Positions 11,293 to 22,989 of a stretch of 64,000 bases of DNA are shown here, in pieces. The notes under the pieces are model-generated. The model was not told the origin of the DNA. It did no database searches and saw only the letters and a list, made by a program, of their open reading frames with translations. The translations under genes and the position numbers were made by a program. Every line of letters starts with the position of its first letter. The first letter of the stretch is position 1. Source of the DNA: Branchiostoma floridae (taxonomy: Eukaryota; Chordata; Leptocardii; Amphioxiformes; Branchiostomatidae); the NCBI RefSeq assembly GCF_000003815.2, contig NC_049980.1, positions 8,947,226-9,011,225 on the forward strand. The letters are read 5' to 3'.

Positions 11293-11425
11293 ATGGCAGT
11301 ATGTCCTTTCCTGTCCTGATGGCCGGCAGCTCCCTGACCATGGAACCCTCCTGTCCCTCCGACACCAGGCGGCAGTCAAAGTCAAACTTCAGCTCCTCGT
11401 TAGTGTGCATGTCCAGGAGTTTGAC
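11293..11425 (-). CDS. PLAT 13, third exon
   Basis: Encodes VKLLDMHTNEELKFDF, DCRLVSEGQEGSMVRELPAI and GKDILP; RWL has become RLV. Confidence 0.92.
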
Positions 11426-11449
11426 CTTGGGGGAAGAAACATGACTTAA

Positions 11450-11758
11450 GCCCAATTTCCACTTGTCATCTTAACTGTAGTACTACACATCGTAGTCTAC
11501 TACTGTAGTAGACTACAGCTTTTTTCTGAATGTAAAAAGAAATGAAGTATAGTCTACTAATGTAACAGTAATCTACTACAGCCTCTGAGTACTACATTCA
11601 GGTTCTATGAGACTTCGAACTAGGTGTAGACATAAAATGTAGTAGACTAGGCTCCCTGCCAGTGGGTGTAAGTAAATTGGACACGAATTTGTAGTCTACT
11701 ACAGTAGCAGATTACAATGTGTAGTACTACAGATTTGAGAAATAAATGTAAATTGGGC
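11450..11758. mobile_element. MITE with about 70-bp terminal inverted repeats
   Basis: Ends gcccaattt and aaattgggc. The arms continue through tgtagtactacaca and gtagtctactac; an internal near-perfect palindrome lies at 11492-11516. Length 309 bp, inside the PLAT 13 intron. Confidence 0.75.
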
Positions 11759-11928
11759 CGTAATTTGTGGGTGTATCACTCACAAGTCACCATTATCTAT
11801 GCCAAGATTAAGACGTCAAAGACATACCTTTCTTACTGTTGTGGAATATTACATCACATGTTGACCACAAGATGTACATAAGCAATGAGGTTAATACCAC
11901 AACCCTAGGTAAGGCCTAGCAAACTCAC

Positions 11929-12009
11929 CTGTTGTAGGTGCCAGGATGTCTTCCCATCATGCCACACTCGAAGCTTGTAGATTTCTCCCAAATCCTTCCC
12001 AAGATGCAA
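11929..12009 (-). CDS. PLAT 13, second exon
   Basis: Encodes LHLGKDLGEIYKLRVWHDGK and TSWHLQQ; 81 nt, phase 0. Confidence 0.92.
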
Positions 12010-12225
12010 CTGTGTAAAACAAACAAGAGAAAATGTTTTACTTGCATGGCTCTAATCAATATAGCTACTGAGAAAGAAGGTGCACAAATGAAATTTTGGG
12101 ACACTGTTATTTAATATAAAGTTTGAGTTGTATGATTTACTTCTGGTCACCCCTCATATGTTCTTACTTTAAACAACATGAGAGTCTCTACATTGATTAC
12201 AATATGCAAATACACTTCCACTCAC

Positions 12226-12386
12226 ATCAAATTCATCCATCTGTCCCTTCTGGAAGTTCTTGTCACTGTTGTTCAGCAGTATGTCCTCGGAGACACCGTT
12301 CTCTCCAAACACCTTGATGTAGACATTTGAGTCAGTCCCCGCAGCTGGGACATTACTGGTGGTCACCCAGCACTTCCACTCTCCCT
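12226..12386 (-). CDS. PLAT 13 (type A), first exon
   Basis: Encodes GEWKCWVTTSNVPAAGTDSN, VYIKVFGENGVSEDILLNNS and QMDEFD; donor GAT|gtgagt. AGTDSNV is intact. Confidence 0.92.
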
Positions 12387-14054
12387 CTGAGGAGGGGGTG
12401 CAAACAGTATAATTAAGTTTTCATTACACTTTTGGCATGGGTAACTCATAGATGCTTTAGAAATGAGAAGTTTTGAATCAGGATGAGATCAACCATCCCA
12501 AAATTGCCTTTCTCAAACTGCCATAGATCTAAAAATATCTGATATTTAGAATTCAAGATGGTTTGAAAAATCTCCTATAAATCTTAGGAGGGAATCCACA
12601 GAGTTCAAAACTTGTAAATCCAACAAAAGAAAAGCATGATCATATACACATTAGCCAAGCAGTGTTAATACCCATGCATGCTACTGTGCATGATTATTAG
12701 TTAGCTAATGGTTAAAACATACAAATGTATAACTTCCTTGTAGCCTCCTTCTAGACTTCTGGCATCCTTGGCTTTATTTTATTTTAGGAAAATGCATGAT
12801 TAGTGATTTTCAACATGGCCTAAGATTCTCTATGCTCTAACTTTCTGTATGCACTGTCCAAACATAAAGTCAATACTGCTAGAAGTCTGTGAAGGAGGCT
12901 AGCTTCCTTGCAGTTATATTGTGATTACATTGTGTAGAACAACATGCATTGCATTATCATCATGATGAAAACAAAGAGCCACGGCAGGGATTCAGTCATC
13001 TCATTCAACGTAATGCTCAATGGTGTGGGTTGAGATGCCTCGAATAACACACGTTCATGCATGTGAGAGGTGTTAATAATTTGCAAAATAACATGACAAC
13101 TTAGAAAAAGTAAATAACTTATTATCATAATAAGCCAAACAAGTGAACTATTCAACTGAAATACAAAATATAAAATAAGGAAAACTGTTGATTAATAAAT
13201 GACAAAATAAAATGTGCATTTGTCAATTCTGCTGAAGTCCTATACCTTATACATTAACAGCCGCTTGTGAGTCTTGGTTTTCATGCACTGCCGCTGTCTT
13301 ATGCAGCTGGCTTGCCAGTGTGTACAGCTTTGTATTGCACTGTGCCCTTTAAATATATCTCTTAACAATAGATACAACTTTCTGCTTGAAATCCTTTCTT
13401 GTCAGCTCTGTTGTGGATTGTATATAACAGATTCCTGTTATCAACAGTGTTTAGCATCACCAGATGGATTTTAATGGTCTAGAAACTGGTCTGATAATTA
13501 ATCAGTTTTCATATGTCTGCATATCTGACGAAAAAAATTCAGCAACATTGGTAGTCTATTGTCTCAAAATGTCTAATACTTAAAGTGATCACTTAATCTA
13601 CAGAGTAGTTTACTCTCTGTAACAATCATATTCAAGTTTTATCAAACTGATTGATGATACTAAAATATGTTATCATTTGTCAGTTAACCAACTATCTTCA
13701 GATATAAAACTCCTTAAGATGGTTTGCTATGATTTTTTAATGCACATTTCAGCATTCTTTTACAAATGTAGCTCTTTAGTAATAATGTAAAGTATCTATT
13801 TGTAGTGCAGGGCAGTATATAGCATGCTATTTCCATCATACAAAGCCTGAAATTGGGAAAAAAGGGAACTTGTCAAGGGAATGCAGAATCTCAAGCATTT
13901 GATAAAGATCACATTTTAATCCAACAAACTAAATATAAATGTACTTCAACATAGAATTATGAGATCAGCATTTTCTTACACTTTACTATGCCACATCTTT
14001 TTCTCCAGACAACTGCTAGCTACATGCTAGCAGATACAGAGAATATGGCTTTAC

Positions 14055-14237
14055 CTGTGACGGAGTCTTTTTCCCGCGTGTTGTCATCGTCGTTGACCTC
14101 CCCCAGCAGACGCAGGGTGCGGACAGTCTTGCCGTCCTCCATGCTGCTGTCCAGCCATCTGGAGCAGGGGAAGATGTACTCTGACGTGGCTTCTGGAGAT
14201 TCCTTCAGGGTCACCTTGTCCAGGAACCAACCTGCAC
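14055..14237 (-). CDS. PLAT 12, final exon plus linker
   Basis: Encodes AGWFLDKVTLKESPEATSEY, IFPCSRWLDSSMEDGKTVRT, LRLLGEVNDDDNTREKDSVT. The intron at C..WL is absent and an acidic linker runs on in the same exon. Confidence 0.92.
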
Positions 14238-14339
14238 CTGGGGAACAAAATTAACAAGCTTGTTAATGTAAAATATACACAATACTGTTGTAAACTCATC
14301 TATAAACAATTTTAGTTTCTTTAGACTTTAGAGCATTCA

Positions 14340-14630
14340 AGTAGCATGCTTAGTCCAGTGGTTAGCGGTCCTGCCTCTAGATCAACACTCCTGAGTTCAA
14401 ATCCCAGACATGTCGCTCACTTGACATGCACACTACTGGCCAGAGTCACAGTCCTTATGATAAGGACAGAGTGTTATCAGTCTTGGTCCACTGTTAACTG
14501 CACTTGTCAAAAAGAGCAAGGGGAATTTCTCCAATGCACCTGTACATACTATACAATGTACATAGCATCTGTCTTCTATGTCAAGACCAGTTGAACAGTA
14601 TCAGATTCTCTTCATTGTGGTAAACTATGT
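14340..14630 (+). mobile_element. tRNA-derived SINE, copy 1
   Basis: Pol III-type A box (tagtccagtggttagc) and B box (gagttcaaatccc) with tRNA-like spacing, then a shared tail (catagcatctgtcttct, tcatgaccag-like). Copies at 17278 and 18335. Confidence 0.7.
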
Positions 14631-14671
14631 CGAGATTATATTTCACTTTCATCTAGTAGATGCACCCTTAC

Positions 14672-14750
14672 CTCTTCCCAGGTTGTCATGACCAATGTTG
14701 ATGTACTTTGGTTTCCCCACGTCCAGAGCAGTTATATGGAACACATCAAC
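14672..14750 (-). CDS. PLAT 12, second exon
   Basis: Encodes VDVFHITALDVGKPKYINIG then HDNLGR; 79 nt. Confidence 0.92.
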
Positions 14751-14989
14751 CTATGGCAGAAAAGGAAAGGGCTTACTTTAATGATACATAAAAAAGTTCA
14801 GTAGAAAGAGCAAAATTCTAAGTAAACATAACTGTGACACTGTGGCAGTCATACTATCATTAAAACAGGTTTTTGATGTGTTTTTCATAACATGAAGCTG
14901 AAAAGCCCTAAGCAACAGATAAATGTCTTGAAAAGGTTGACACATGAAAGTCTTTACATTTATGTTACCATCATGAAAACACTTATTAC

Positions 14990-15144
14990 CTGTCCCTGCT
15001 GGAACTTGTCAGTGTTGTTGATGGAGTTAGTGAGGATCCGTCTCCCTGTGTCGCCATGGTCACCAAATATGGTGAAGTACACCCTGGCCTCCGTACCGCC
15101 CGCAGGTACGTCTCCCGTGTAGACAGATACCTCATACGTCCTCT
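14990..15144 (-). CDS. PLAT 12 (type B), first exon
   Basis: Encodes RTYEVSVYTGDVPAGGTEAR, VYFTIFGDHGDTGRRILTNS and KFQQGQ. Confidence 0.93.
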
Positions 15145-15671
15145 CTAAAAAGTAGAAAAGTCAAAGGGTTGAACGAGTCTACTTTTGTCAGAACTTAATA
15201 GTAGTAAAAATTTATTTGTGTATTTTTCTGTATTAACTCAATACGCAAATGTTACCTGGTAGTCAGAAAGACAGTAGCAACCCGATACAGTAAATTACAA
15301 ATGTGAGGTATGAAATTGTAAGTATAACAAGAAGGAGCTCTTGTGAATTCTTTAACTTCATAATTGAAAATTTCTTGCTGCTTCTGTCTATGCATTTGCC
15401 ATTAAGCAATAGACACACATATACTGATATAGCAGAAAATTGAGGACAAGAAATTAAAATGACCTCTCATAACATATTCTAGGACGTGCCCACTGTAAAT
15501 TTAAACCTGGACCAACTCCAGGGTAACTTCAGCCACACAGCTGAGACAACATTAAGCCCTGACCAACCTTGGATTTTAGCCAGTAAGAACAAACTTGAAA
15601 ACACACCATTAAAATAAAGTAAACTGAAAACAAAACACCTACATTTAAGAGTTGATTTTGAAACCACCTAC

Positions 15672-15801
15672 CTTCTAGTGGTGGTATGTCAGGCCTGATG
15701 GCAGGGAGCTCGATCATGGCACCTTGTTCACTCTGGTCAGACAGCCACGTGCAGGGGGTGAACAGGAACTCTTGTCTCGTGTGACGGTCCTTCATCTTTA
15801 T
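15672..15801 (-). CDS. PLAT 11, third exon
   Basis: Encodes IKMKDRHTRQEFLFTP, CTWLSDQSEQGAMIELPAIR and PDIPPLE. Confidence 0.92.
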
Positions 15802-15894
15802 CTGTGGGTCATCATCCAAACAAGAAATCAGTTTTCTGTAAGACACCATACTGATTAACAAGTCTCTTTGTACACAGCCAAGTGTATTTGGAAC

Positions 15895-15990
15895 GGCATT
15901 TGTAAGCAGCAACACCAATCTTTCAGTACAATGTGAACCAATAAAAATCACCCTGAGGAAGGTGACAAACAGTCGCCAAAATGTCTATGA
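15895..15990 (+). mobile_element. Retroelement 3' fragment, copy 1
   Basis: gtaagcagcaacacc ... ccctgaggaaggtgacaaac ... aaatgtc, matching 20723-20850. The GAGGAAGGTGAC...GTC..CGAAATGTC signature resembles the hairpin ends of non-LTR or Penelope-like elements. Confidence 0.5.
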
Positions 15991-16233
15991 AAAAAAGTTG
16001 TTGGTTGTTTATAAGGAATCTTCTTGTTGAGTGAATTGCCAACAACATCATCTACAGTGTATGTCGTCAAAAACTATTCACAGAGGAAACCATACTGCAA
16101 ATCACTTGGATCACTATATGTACACAGCATAATAAAATGTAGACAAAAGTTATGAGGTAACGTGTGATGGTAGAGACATGAAAGCTAGATTAATTGAATG
16201 CCATATATAGTGCACAAAAAAGCAAAACATTAC

Positions 16234-16320
16234 CTTTTCAATGAACCAGGCTTGTCTTGTCCCAGTACCATCATGGCTCAGTCTAATCTTGTAGATTTCT
16301 CCTAAGTCACCTACAGTAAT
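16234..16320 (-). CDS. PLAT 11, second exon
   Basis: Encodes ITVGDLGEIYKIRLSHDGTG and RQAWFIEK; donor AAG|gtaatg. Confidence 0.92.
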
Positions 16321-16486
16321 CTAATATAGACAGTAGGAATAGGTATTCAGTTATACATATACATCATGCCTTTTGAAACAGTTTTCCTTCCATAAAGTGT
16401 TCTATCATCTTTTCCATAGACACACAAAAAAAGCCAGAGCAATCTGAAGATCACATAATTATGTCTTACACAGCAACATTGCTTAC

Positions 16487-16713
16487 CTCAAGTTTCTGTG
16501 TCGTCCCTGCCTCAAACGTCTTGTTTAGTGCAATAGGCTCAGTGTTACCCTGTTCTCCGTACACTACAAGCTGCACCTTGGCTGTTGTACCACAGTCTCG
16601 GTCAGACCCCGTAGTCACCCAGATGTCCCAGGTACCCTGAGTGGTTTCATCTTCCTTGTCTTCCTTATCTCCATCTTTCTGATGCTTTGGGTTAGGAGAG
16701 GCTGGCTGAACAA
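16487..16713 (-). CDS. PLAT 11 (type A), first exon with charged N-terminal extension
   Basis: A 227-nt exon: linker VQPASPNPKHQKDGDKEDKE and DETTQG, then TWDIWVTTGSDRDCGTTAKV, QLVVYGEQGNTEPIALNKTF. The linker lengthens the usual exon by about 22 residues. Confidence 0.92.
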
Positions 16714-17056
16714 CTGTCAAGCAAAAGGTTCATACATGTAATTAAACTTCCCACAGCATTTTATGAAAAGTTGACCAACATTCTTTAGGGGCTATTTGCC
16801 ACATATTGTTCTATAACAGGAAAGTTTCATATTTGATTTGATAGTTGTACATGTATAAAAGACTAAACTCATCATGTCTTCCCTTCTATTATTTATAGGT
16901 TACAAACTTAATACTGACCAAATTTACCACCAACATTGTGTTGCAAAGCATGGTAATTCTAAGCTTGAACGCCTAAAAAGATAGTGAGTTTAACATACAC
17001 AATGGCTATGATTTTTATATTATGTAGAAAATTTGGGTACCCATTGATGGCCTTAC

Positions 17057-17191
17057 CTTCCAGAGGGATCTCTCTCTCCAGTCTACCATCCTCCTTCTGT
17101 GCATCCAGCCAACACTCTGTGGTGAAGACTGCCTCTGTTGGTGCATACTCACTCTCCTTCACAACTACCTTACTCACAAACCAGCCTTCTC
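17057..17191 (-). CDS. PLAT 10, final exon
   Basis: Encodes EGWFVSKVVVKESEYAPTEA, VFTTECWLDAQKEDGRLERE and IPLE; parts fused across the C..WL position. Confidence 0.92.
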
Positions 17192-17277
17192 CTGTAAAAC
17201 AAAGCAGAAAAAATATTACTCTTGAGAAGACAAGAATTTAACAGGGTATACATCGACATAAACTACAACAGCATTAT

Positions 17278-17565
17278 GGTAGTGTATGTAGTCCTGTGGT
17301 TAGCGGCCCTGCCTCTGGAACTACAATGTAGGCACCATGAGTTTGATTTCAGCTGTGTTGCTCACCTGTAAAGGGTTGCAGTACTTAGGCCAGACATTAA
17401 GCCATTGTCTACTGTTGATTGTGCTTGTTGAAAAGAGCTAGGGGAACAGTTATGGTAGAATAAACCTACAAATACTGTACAGAGCATATGTCTTCTCTGT
17501 CATGACCAGTGGAAGGATAGCTCTTCAGTGAGCTAAGCTGGATAAATTCATTCTTATGATAAAAC
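17278..17565 (+). mobile_element. tRNA-derived SINE, copy 2
   Basis: tagtcctgtggttagcggcc A box, degenerate B box, and the shared tail gagctaggggaa ... agagcatatgtcttct ... gaccagtggaaggatag. Confidence 0.68.
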
Positions 17566-17601
17566 TTCAAGTGGTGTAATACATTCTTAAGATAGACATA
17601 C

Positions 17602-17680
17602 CAGGTTTGTCAGCATCATGTCCAACTTTCAGGACCTCGATGTCTCCAACTGACACTGCTTCCAACACAAAGACATCCAC
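17602..17680 (-). CDS. PLAT 10, second exon
   Basis: Encodes VDVFVLEAVSVGDIEVLKVG then HDADKP; 79 nt, phase 0 in and 1 out. Confidence 0.92.
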
Positions 17681-17877
17681 CTGAAAACATCCAACAGAAA
17701 ATTCAACATCATTAGCAAACCAAAGCATTCACAAGCTCACGTGTAAACGATAACCAAATAAAATGTGGTACAGTACATTTTCAAGATATTACATCCACCA
17801 GAGGCATTTATATCAATTAATTCAAGAAACCACATTTTGTTAATTTCATTATTGTGGTTCAACAGAAACCTACTAAC

Positions 17878-18032
17878 CTGTTTTCTCAGAAAAGGGACAG
17901 CATTTGTGAGGGACTTGTGAAGCTGTCTTTTGCCTGTGTCTCCCTTGTTGCCATAGATACACAGGTAAACATTCCCAGCAGTCTCTGCTCCCTCCATGTC
18001 CCCAGTATGCACCATGACATAGTACTGCAAGA
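17878..18032 (-). CDS. PLAT 10 (type B), first exon
   Basis: Encodes LQYYVMVHTGDMEGAETAGN, VYLCIYGNKGDTGKRQLHKS and FLRKQ. Confidence 0.93.
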
Positions 18033-18186
18033 CTGAAAGGGAAAAAAAGAGATTTAATTTCTTATTCTAAATATACTCATAGTCATATAGGAAGTATGAC
18101 TGAAGCATGTTTTCTTTTAACAAACTATTTTCCTTGACCAAACATGAAAATTGATTGGATAGCTGGAAATCAAAAGCAAATATCTA

Positions 18187-18207
18187 TTCAGCACCAAGGA
18201 CATGACA
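18187..18207 (+). promoter_or_regulatory. RE1-like motif
   Basis: TTCAGCACCAAGGACATG; 15 of the first 16 RE1 positions. Intronic. Confidence 0.35.
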
Positions 18208-18334
18208 AGCTGCCGGCTTGTTTGAGCTGAATTTTTACATACTCCAAGTGAAAGAAATACATGTCTGCTGAAGGCTTTTTAATGTTCTTCAATAAGATCT
18301 TCCTTAATAGGTGAATAAAGCATATCATTGATAG

Positions 18335-18610
18335 TGTGCATAGTCAAGTGGTTAGTGGCCCTGCCTCTAAACCAAGAAACCATAAGATGGGATCCAAGCT
18401 GCGTTGCTCACCCAACATGCACACGAGGGTTGCCATACTTAGGACGGGACATTAAGCAGTGGTCCACTTAAGTCATTGTGCATGTTGAGAAGAGCTACAT
18501 GTAGGGGAATTTCTCCCAAACAATGAACCTTTTAACACAGAACATATCATCTGTATTCTCAGTCACACTAGTGAAAGGATAGCTTTTCAGTGAGCTAAAC
18601 TGCTTCAAGA
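18335..18610 (+). mobile_element. tRNA-derived SINE, copy 3
   Basis: tagtcaagtggttagtggcc A box; the tail gaaaggatagcttttcagtg matches copy 2. An RE1-like motif lies about 150 bp to its left. Confidence 0.68.
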
Positions 18611-18720
18611 TCACTTTTTATCTTTTACCATCTCAGTTTCTACGTCTACAAGGAAATGCTTGATAATCTTAAATAAACCACCAAAAAAAATGCAACTGTA
18701 AAGAAGAATGTGTTACTGAC

Positions 18721-18853
18721 CAGGCAGTGGCATTTTGCCAGCTCTGAGTACAGGGACTTCCTTCTGCAGACTGCCGGTGTCAGGGTCATCACTCAGCTGA
18801 CAGTCACAGTGGAACGTCAGGTCCTCACCTGTGTCCTGGTCATGCAGGAGCAC
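18721..18853 (-). CDS. PLAT 9, third exon
   Basis: Encodes VLLHDQDTGEDLTFHC, DCQLSDDPDTGSLQKEVPVL and GKMPLP. RWL has become CQL. Confidence 0.92.
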
Positions 18854-19339
18854 CTGGGACAGGTGTGAACAACACTGTCAGCAGGTACATACATGTAGCA
18901 TCTACACCATTAAAATGGGGCAGAAACTGAAGCCATTACATGCTTTACCATTTAGTAAATAATTCCTGTAACTCTAATCTTTTGTCTTATGTCATCTGAA
19001 TTTATATATCCCTCAGTCTAACTACCTATTTGACCTCCTCAGTTTTCTGCTTTTCTCAATGCTTCACTTTAATGCCTGTCAATTCTTTGACGCTATCCCC
19101 CATCCTTTTCATTGCCAATCCCCCATTCTTCCTCCCAGTACGGTTCCTCGCATGATAGTTTTGGCCTCTGATTACCAAACTTCAGTTTTCTTTTCTTTGA
19201 CTTACTTCATTTAAGAAAAGAAAGTTCCTGTAACATTCAGTTTTAATAAAATGTCATTCAGTTTTAATAGAATGCCATACATTTACATCACAATGTAAAG
19301 GTATGGAGCCTAAAGATGAAAACACAAATGTGAGCTTAC

Positions 19340-19426
19340 TGAGTCTAGTTGCCATGTGGTTGGCTTGCTTTCTGGCTCCAACTCTACACGGATCTTAGTC
19401 AGCTCTCCAATCTCACCAGCCTTGAT
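19340..19426 (-). CDS. PLAT 9, second exon
   Basis: Encodes IKAGEIGELTKIRVELEPES and TTWQLDS; donor TCA|gtaagc. Confidence 0.92.
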
Positions 19427-19634
19427 CTGCAAGCAAAATAACACAATCAATTTCAATTCAATTCAATCAAAGAAATGCAATTATGGTATAATTGAACTGT
19501 TCAACAAGTGGACCAATTCTCCAACGACAAACAGTCCTAAAACAAGGAAAAGTAAACAGAAATCAGATTGTCAGATTGTTGACCAGTGAAAAGGAAACAA
19601 CAGTTAACCACAATAATATTGTGTTTTGGTCAAT

Positions 19635-19700
19635 GGCTGTCAAGAACTGTCTTTTGGCCACTGACAAAAGAGAGCAAAAATTTAATGCTGTCTGAAACAT
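19635..19700. mobile_element. Fragment of MITE family 1 interior
   Basis: cactgacaaaagagagc ... ctgtctgaaacatct matches the interior of the element near 53560-53595. Confidence 0.45.
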
Positions 19701-19942
19701 CTATTCTATTCAGTTGATAGTCAATAAGTAACTGTTGCTTTGCATCCTTAAATATTACCTGGATGTCTAAACTTCATAATTGTAGCTTTTACCATGTCAT
19801 GTATTTACTATATGACGAGGACAATATGACAAATAGCATCTACTTTTCAGCAACTATATCATAGTGTTGTCAAGTGATTCTCTCAAGCTAATTAAGTTGT
19901 ACTAAAATGAAAGAAAAGTTTTATCTGCAAAGATAAACTCAC

Positions 19943-20112
19943 ATCAAAGACAGCTTCCTTGCCCGGCGTGCTGAACTTGCCGTTGTCCTGGTCCGTGCCC
20001 AGGTTGATGGGGCCAGAGTTCCCAGTCTCCCCGTACACTGTGAGCCAGACTTTAGCCCTGCTTCCTGTACCCACACTGTCACTGCTCCTCAGGTACACAG
20101 TAAAGTTACCAT
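19943..20112 (-). CDS. PLAT 9 (type A), first exon
   Basis: Encodes NFTVYLRSSDSVGTGSRAKV, WLTVYGETGNSGPINLGTDQ and GKEAVFD. Opening Trp replaced by Phe and the calcium loop is atypical. The last bases at the acceptor recur near 20217 in the intron. Confidence 0.92.
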
Positions 20113-20533
20113 CTGTGGATAAATGGCAAAGTTGTGGATAAGAATATGCGTAGTAAGGTCTTGATACTTTTCCTGATATCACCTAAAACGACTGTTATAG
20201 ATGGTGGCAAGGACTTGTGTGTACTGAGTAAAGTTACCATCTATAACACATTATAAAATTGTAGAGTCATTTCAATGTATGACAAGGGCTTGATACTAGC
20301 CTAACTTTCCTACATGTCATTAAAGCTTAATTCTGGTAGAAAGCAGCTTGAGTTAGTGTGTGCAAGGACATTGTAAGATTTACCAGAGCCTGCACAAAAT
20401 ATATCATTACAGAAAATAATGAATAAATTCTACACTGTGACTTTGTAGTAGTATTCAGTCTTTTGTTCCACTTAAGCGCAAATATCTTTGGAGCTAGAAC
20501 TGCTGAACATACTGAACTAGCTCAGATACATAC

Positions 20534-20608
20534 TCGACTTTTTGTTTTCTCGGTCCTCTGAGCTGCTCAGGCGCTGTAGCTCTTCTGTAGCCTCCACTGG
20601 ACGCAGCC
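20534..20608 (-). CDS. Linker exon before PLAT 9
   Basis: A 75-nt exon encoding GLRPVEATEELQRLSSSEDR then ENKKS; acceptor aacacaacag, donor CGA|gtatgt. Symmetric phase 1/1. Confidence 0.82.
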
Positions 20609-20722
20609 CTGTTGTGTTATGAAAAAAGATAACATTTTAACTCACCATGTATTTACATTATATATACACATACAAATGTACTTTTAGGTACTTAATACTT
20701 AACGTTTGGGACTGCAGTTTGA

Positions 20723-20850
20723 TCTGTAAGCAGCAACACCTATGCTGCAGTACAATGCGAACCAGTCAGAATTGCCCTGAGGAAGGTGACAGATGGTCAC
20801 TGAAATGTCGGTTAGACTAAAATAAAAGCCTTGGTTGTGCACAAAGAACT
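20723..20850 (+). mobile_element. Retroelement 3' fragment, copy 2
   Basis: gtaagcagcaacacc ... ccctgaggaaggtgacagat; about 75% like 15895-15990. Confidence 0.5.
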
Positions 20851-20964
20851 TTAAATCTTTTTCCTATAGGCACACAAAGAGCAATACAATGTACATGTGT
20901 ACAGTGCATGGTTGGATGGTTCAAATGTATAAACATGTATATTCCTACCCAGGCATAGACTCAC

Positions 20965-21178
20965 CTAAGAGTGAGAGTTCCCTCTCTGTACAACTGTCCT
21001 CCATGTGATCGTCCAGCCAGTGACCACATGGGAAGAACCACTCGGACACTGCCGATTCCCCCTCGTGCACCGTCACAGCGTCCACGTACAGCCCGGCACC
21101 GTACCCTACTCCGTCATGTCCGATGACAACCTTGTTGAGCTGGCCCAGGGATACAGCATCCATCAGGAATGTGTCCAC
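20965..21178 (-). CDS. PLAT 8, fused second and third exons
   Basis: A 214-nt exon: VDTFLMDAVSLGQLNKVVIG, HDGVGYGAGLYVDAVTVHEG, FFPCGHWLDDHMEDSCTERE, LSLL. Confidence 0.93.
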
Positions 21179-21729
21179 CTGGGAATGGACAGTCATGGAT
21201 TGTGTGAAAAATATATGTTTTCATACCCAAATAACTCAAGAAAAACCTATCTGATTTAAAGAGGAGAGATACTTCATTCCATACTCAATAATTAGCTCAA
21301 ATAAGATGATGCAAAGAGCAGTGATATAAAGAAGTAGCCAAGGTACATGTATGGTAATACCAAAATGTAGCGATACTAATTATTGTCCTATTCATCAAAA
21401 CTTCATTTATCTTAGAAAAGCATGCAGGCAGAGCCAAAATATGTAACCCATGGGAAGAAATATCAATTCATTTAACAAACAATGCATTGTCTGAGGATAT
21501 TGTTTTCTCTGTCTGCTTAATGCTGTGCAATCACTTACATGTATTAAATTTTTGAGGTCTTTGAGAGTTACAAGAATCTGACAGAATTCAGAGAGGGTTA
21601 CGAATTATCGTCCACTTGAGTCTTTCTCCTTCTATTGCTCTGCCTTAATAAATTCAATTTCATGAAAACAAGCGGCAAGTGAAATTCACTGATAAAGGCA
21701 TGACAGCATGATATGACCCAAAGTGGATG

Positions 21730-21787
21730 ATAACTGGTACTGGTAGCACACGATATATAACTGGTAGCACATGATAACTGGTAGTGC
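21730..21787. repeat. Short tandem repeat, ataactggtag unit
   Basis: Four imperfect copies of ataactggtag(cacatg), just right of the PLAT 8 exon. Confidence 0.7.
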
Positions 21788-21795
21788 TATGTTAC

Positions 21796-21950
21796 CTGTT
21801 TTTTGCCAAATTTCACTGCATTAGTGGTAGAGTGGAAGAGCCTCCTCCTCCCTGAGTCTCCCCTCTCCCCATACAGGGTGATGAAGACGTTAGCATCAGT
21901 GTGGGCTCCCCAGTGGTCTCCAGTGTACACTGACACATAGTACTGCAACA
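21796..21950 (-). CDS. PLAT 8 (type B), first exon
   Basis: Encodes LQYYVSVYTGDHWGAHTDAN, VFITLYGERGDSGRRRLFHS and KFGKKQ. TGD and TDAN are intact. Confidence 0.93.
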
Positions 21951-22039
21951 CTGCAAAACAGACATGTTCAGGTGAACAGATGACGTTTACTTGTATTGTT
22001 CTTGTATCTAGAATTAGTTTGTGATGGTTCAATGTTTGT

Positions 22040-22204
22040 GGTTTTAGTAATCTCTTCACTGCAAACTTAAAAACACCTCAAATATGCTTGCTTTTTCTTC
22101 TGCTGGCTTACTGCATTGTTTCAATTGCAAACTAAAAACTACTGTGAACACTCCAGTTTCTTCCTATCAGAAGATAAAATCATCGCAAAGGTAAATGCCT
22201 TTTT
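22040..22204. mobile_element. Diverged 'tactgtaaatgc' MITE relative
   Basis: Shares gcaaac-tt-aaaaac and cactgtgaacactccagttt-like text with 23426-23610. Boundaries are approximate. Confidence 0.35.
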
Positions 22205-22504
22205 TTTTACAATATTTCTTGAAAAGTATTTCTGTCCATTACAAACTCTGTAAGGGTAGATGTTAGTTAACTTCCCTTGTAACAAATTGGACCAAGGAAA
22301 GCAGAATGTGACTAGCATGTGACAGGCATAGCAGACTAATGTTTCAAGTGCCTATGCGATCCTTAAGATCATGCAAGCACTTTTGTGCAAGCAAAAGCTA
22401 GAAATACAATACTTTGCTATTCCATTTCACAACTATTAAGGCGTGATAAGACTCACAGAAAGAAAGAAAACTTCTGTAAGGATGAAACATCCATCTTCAA
22501 ATAC

Positions 22505-22637
22505 CTGGTAGTACACTGTGACTGTCCTTTGTGATGGCCATCTCCCTGACAATGTCATAGTCGTCCTCCGTCCGTGACAGCCAGCGGTCAAACTTGAACA
22601 GGAATTCTTCCCCAGAGGACTGAGCTTGGAGTTTCAC
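22505..22637 (-). CDS. PLAT 7, third exon
   Basis: Encodes VKLQAQSSGEEFLFKF, DRWLSRTEDDYDIVREMAIT and SHSVLP. Confidence 0.92.
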
Positions 22638-22989
22638 CTGTTATAAATTTAGAATATATGAAAATGAAAATAATGAACAAATGGCAACCATCTAAAAAGT
22701 ACTACAGAGTCGAACAAAATCTTTTTCTACATACATGTATCAAGCAGTGATCACATCTGGCCACAAGTTATACTTAGTCAAATATCTAAGGTTGTGTCTG
22801 TGAAATGTAAGTCACATATTCCAACACATGTATTGGAATGCTGACACATTTTTAATGTTGACCTTCATATGTAAAATTAACGGAGGATGGTAAAATGTCA
22901 TTATATCTGTAGAGAACAGCTGTAAGATTGATAGACATGTACATGTAATCTATAGAAAGTGGCAAATTGATGGATATGCTACTACTTGC

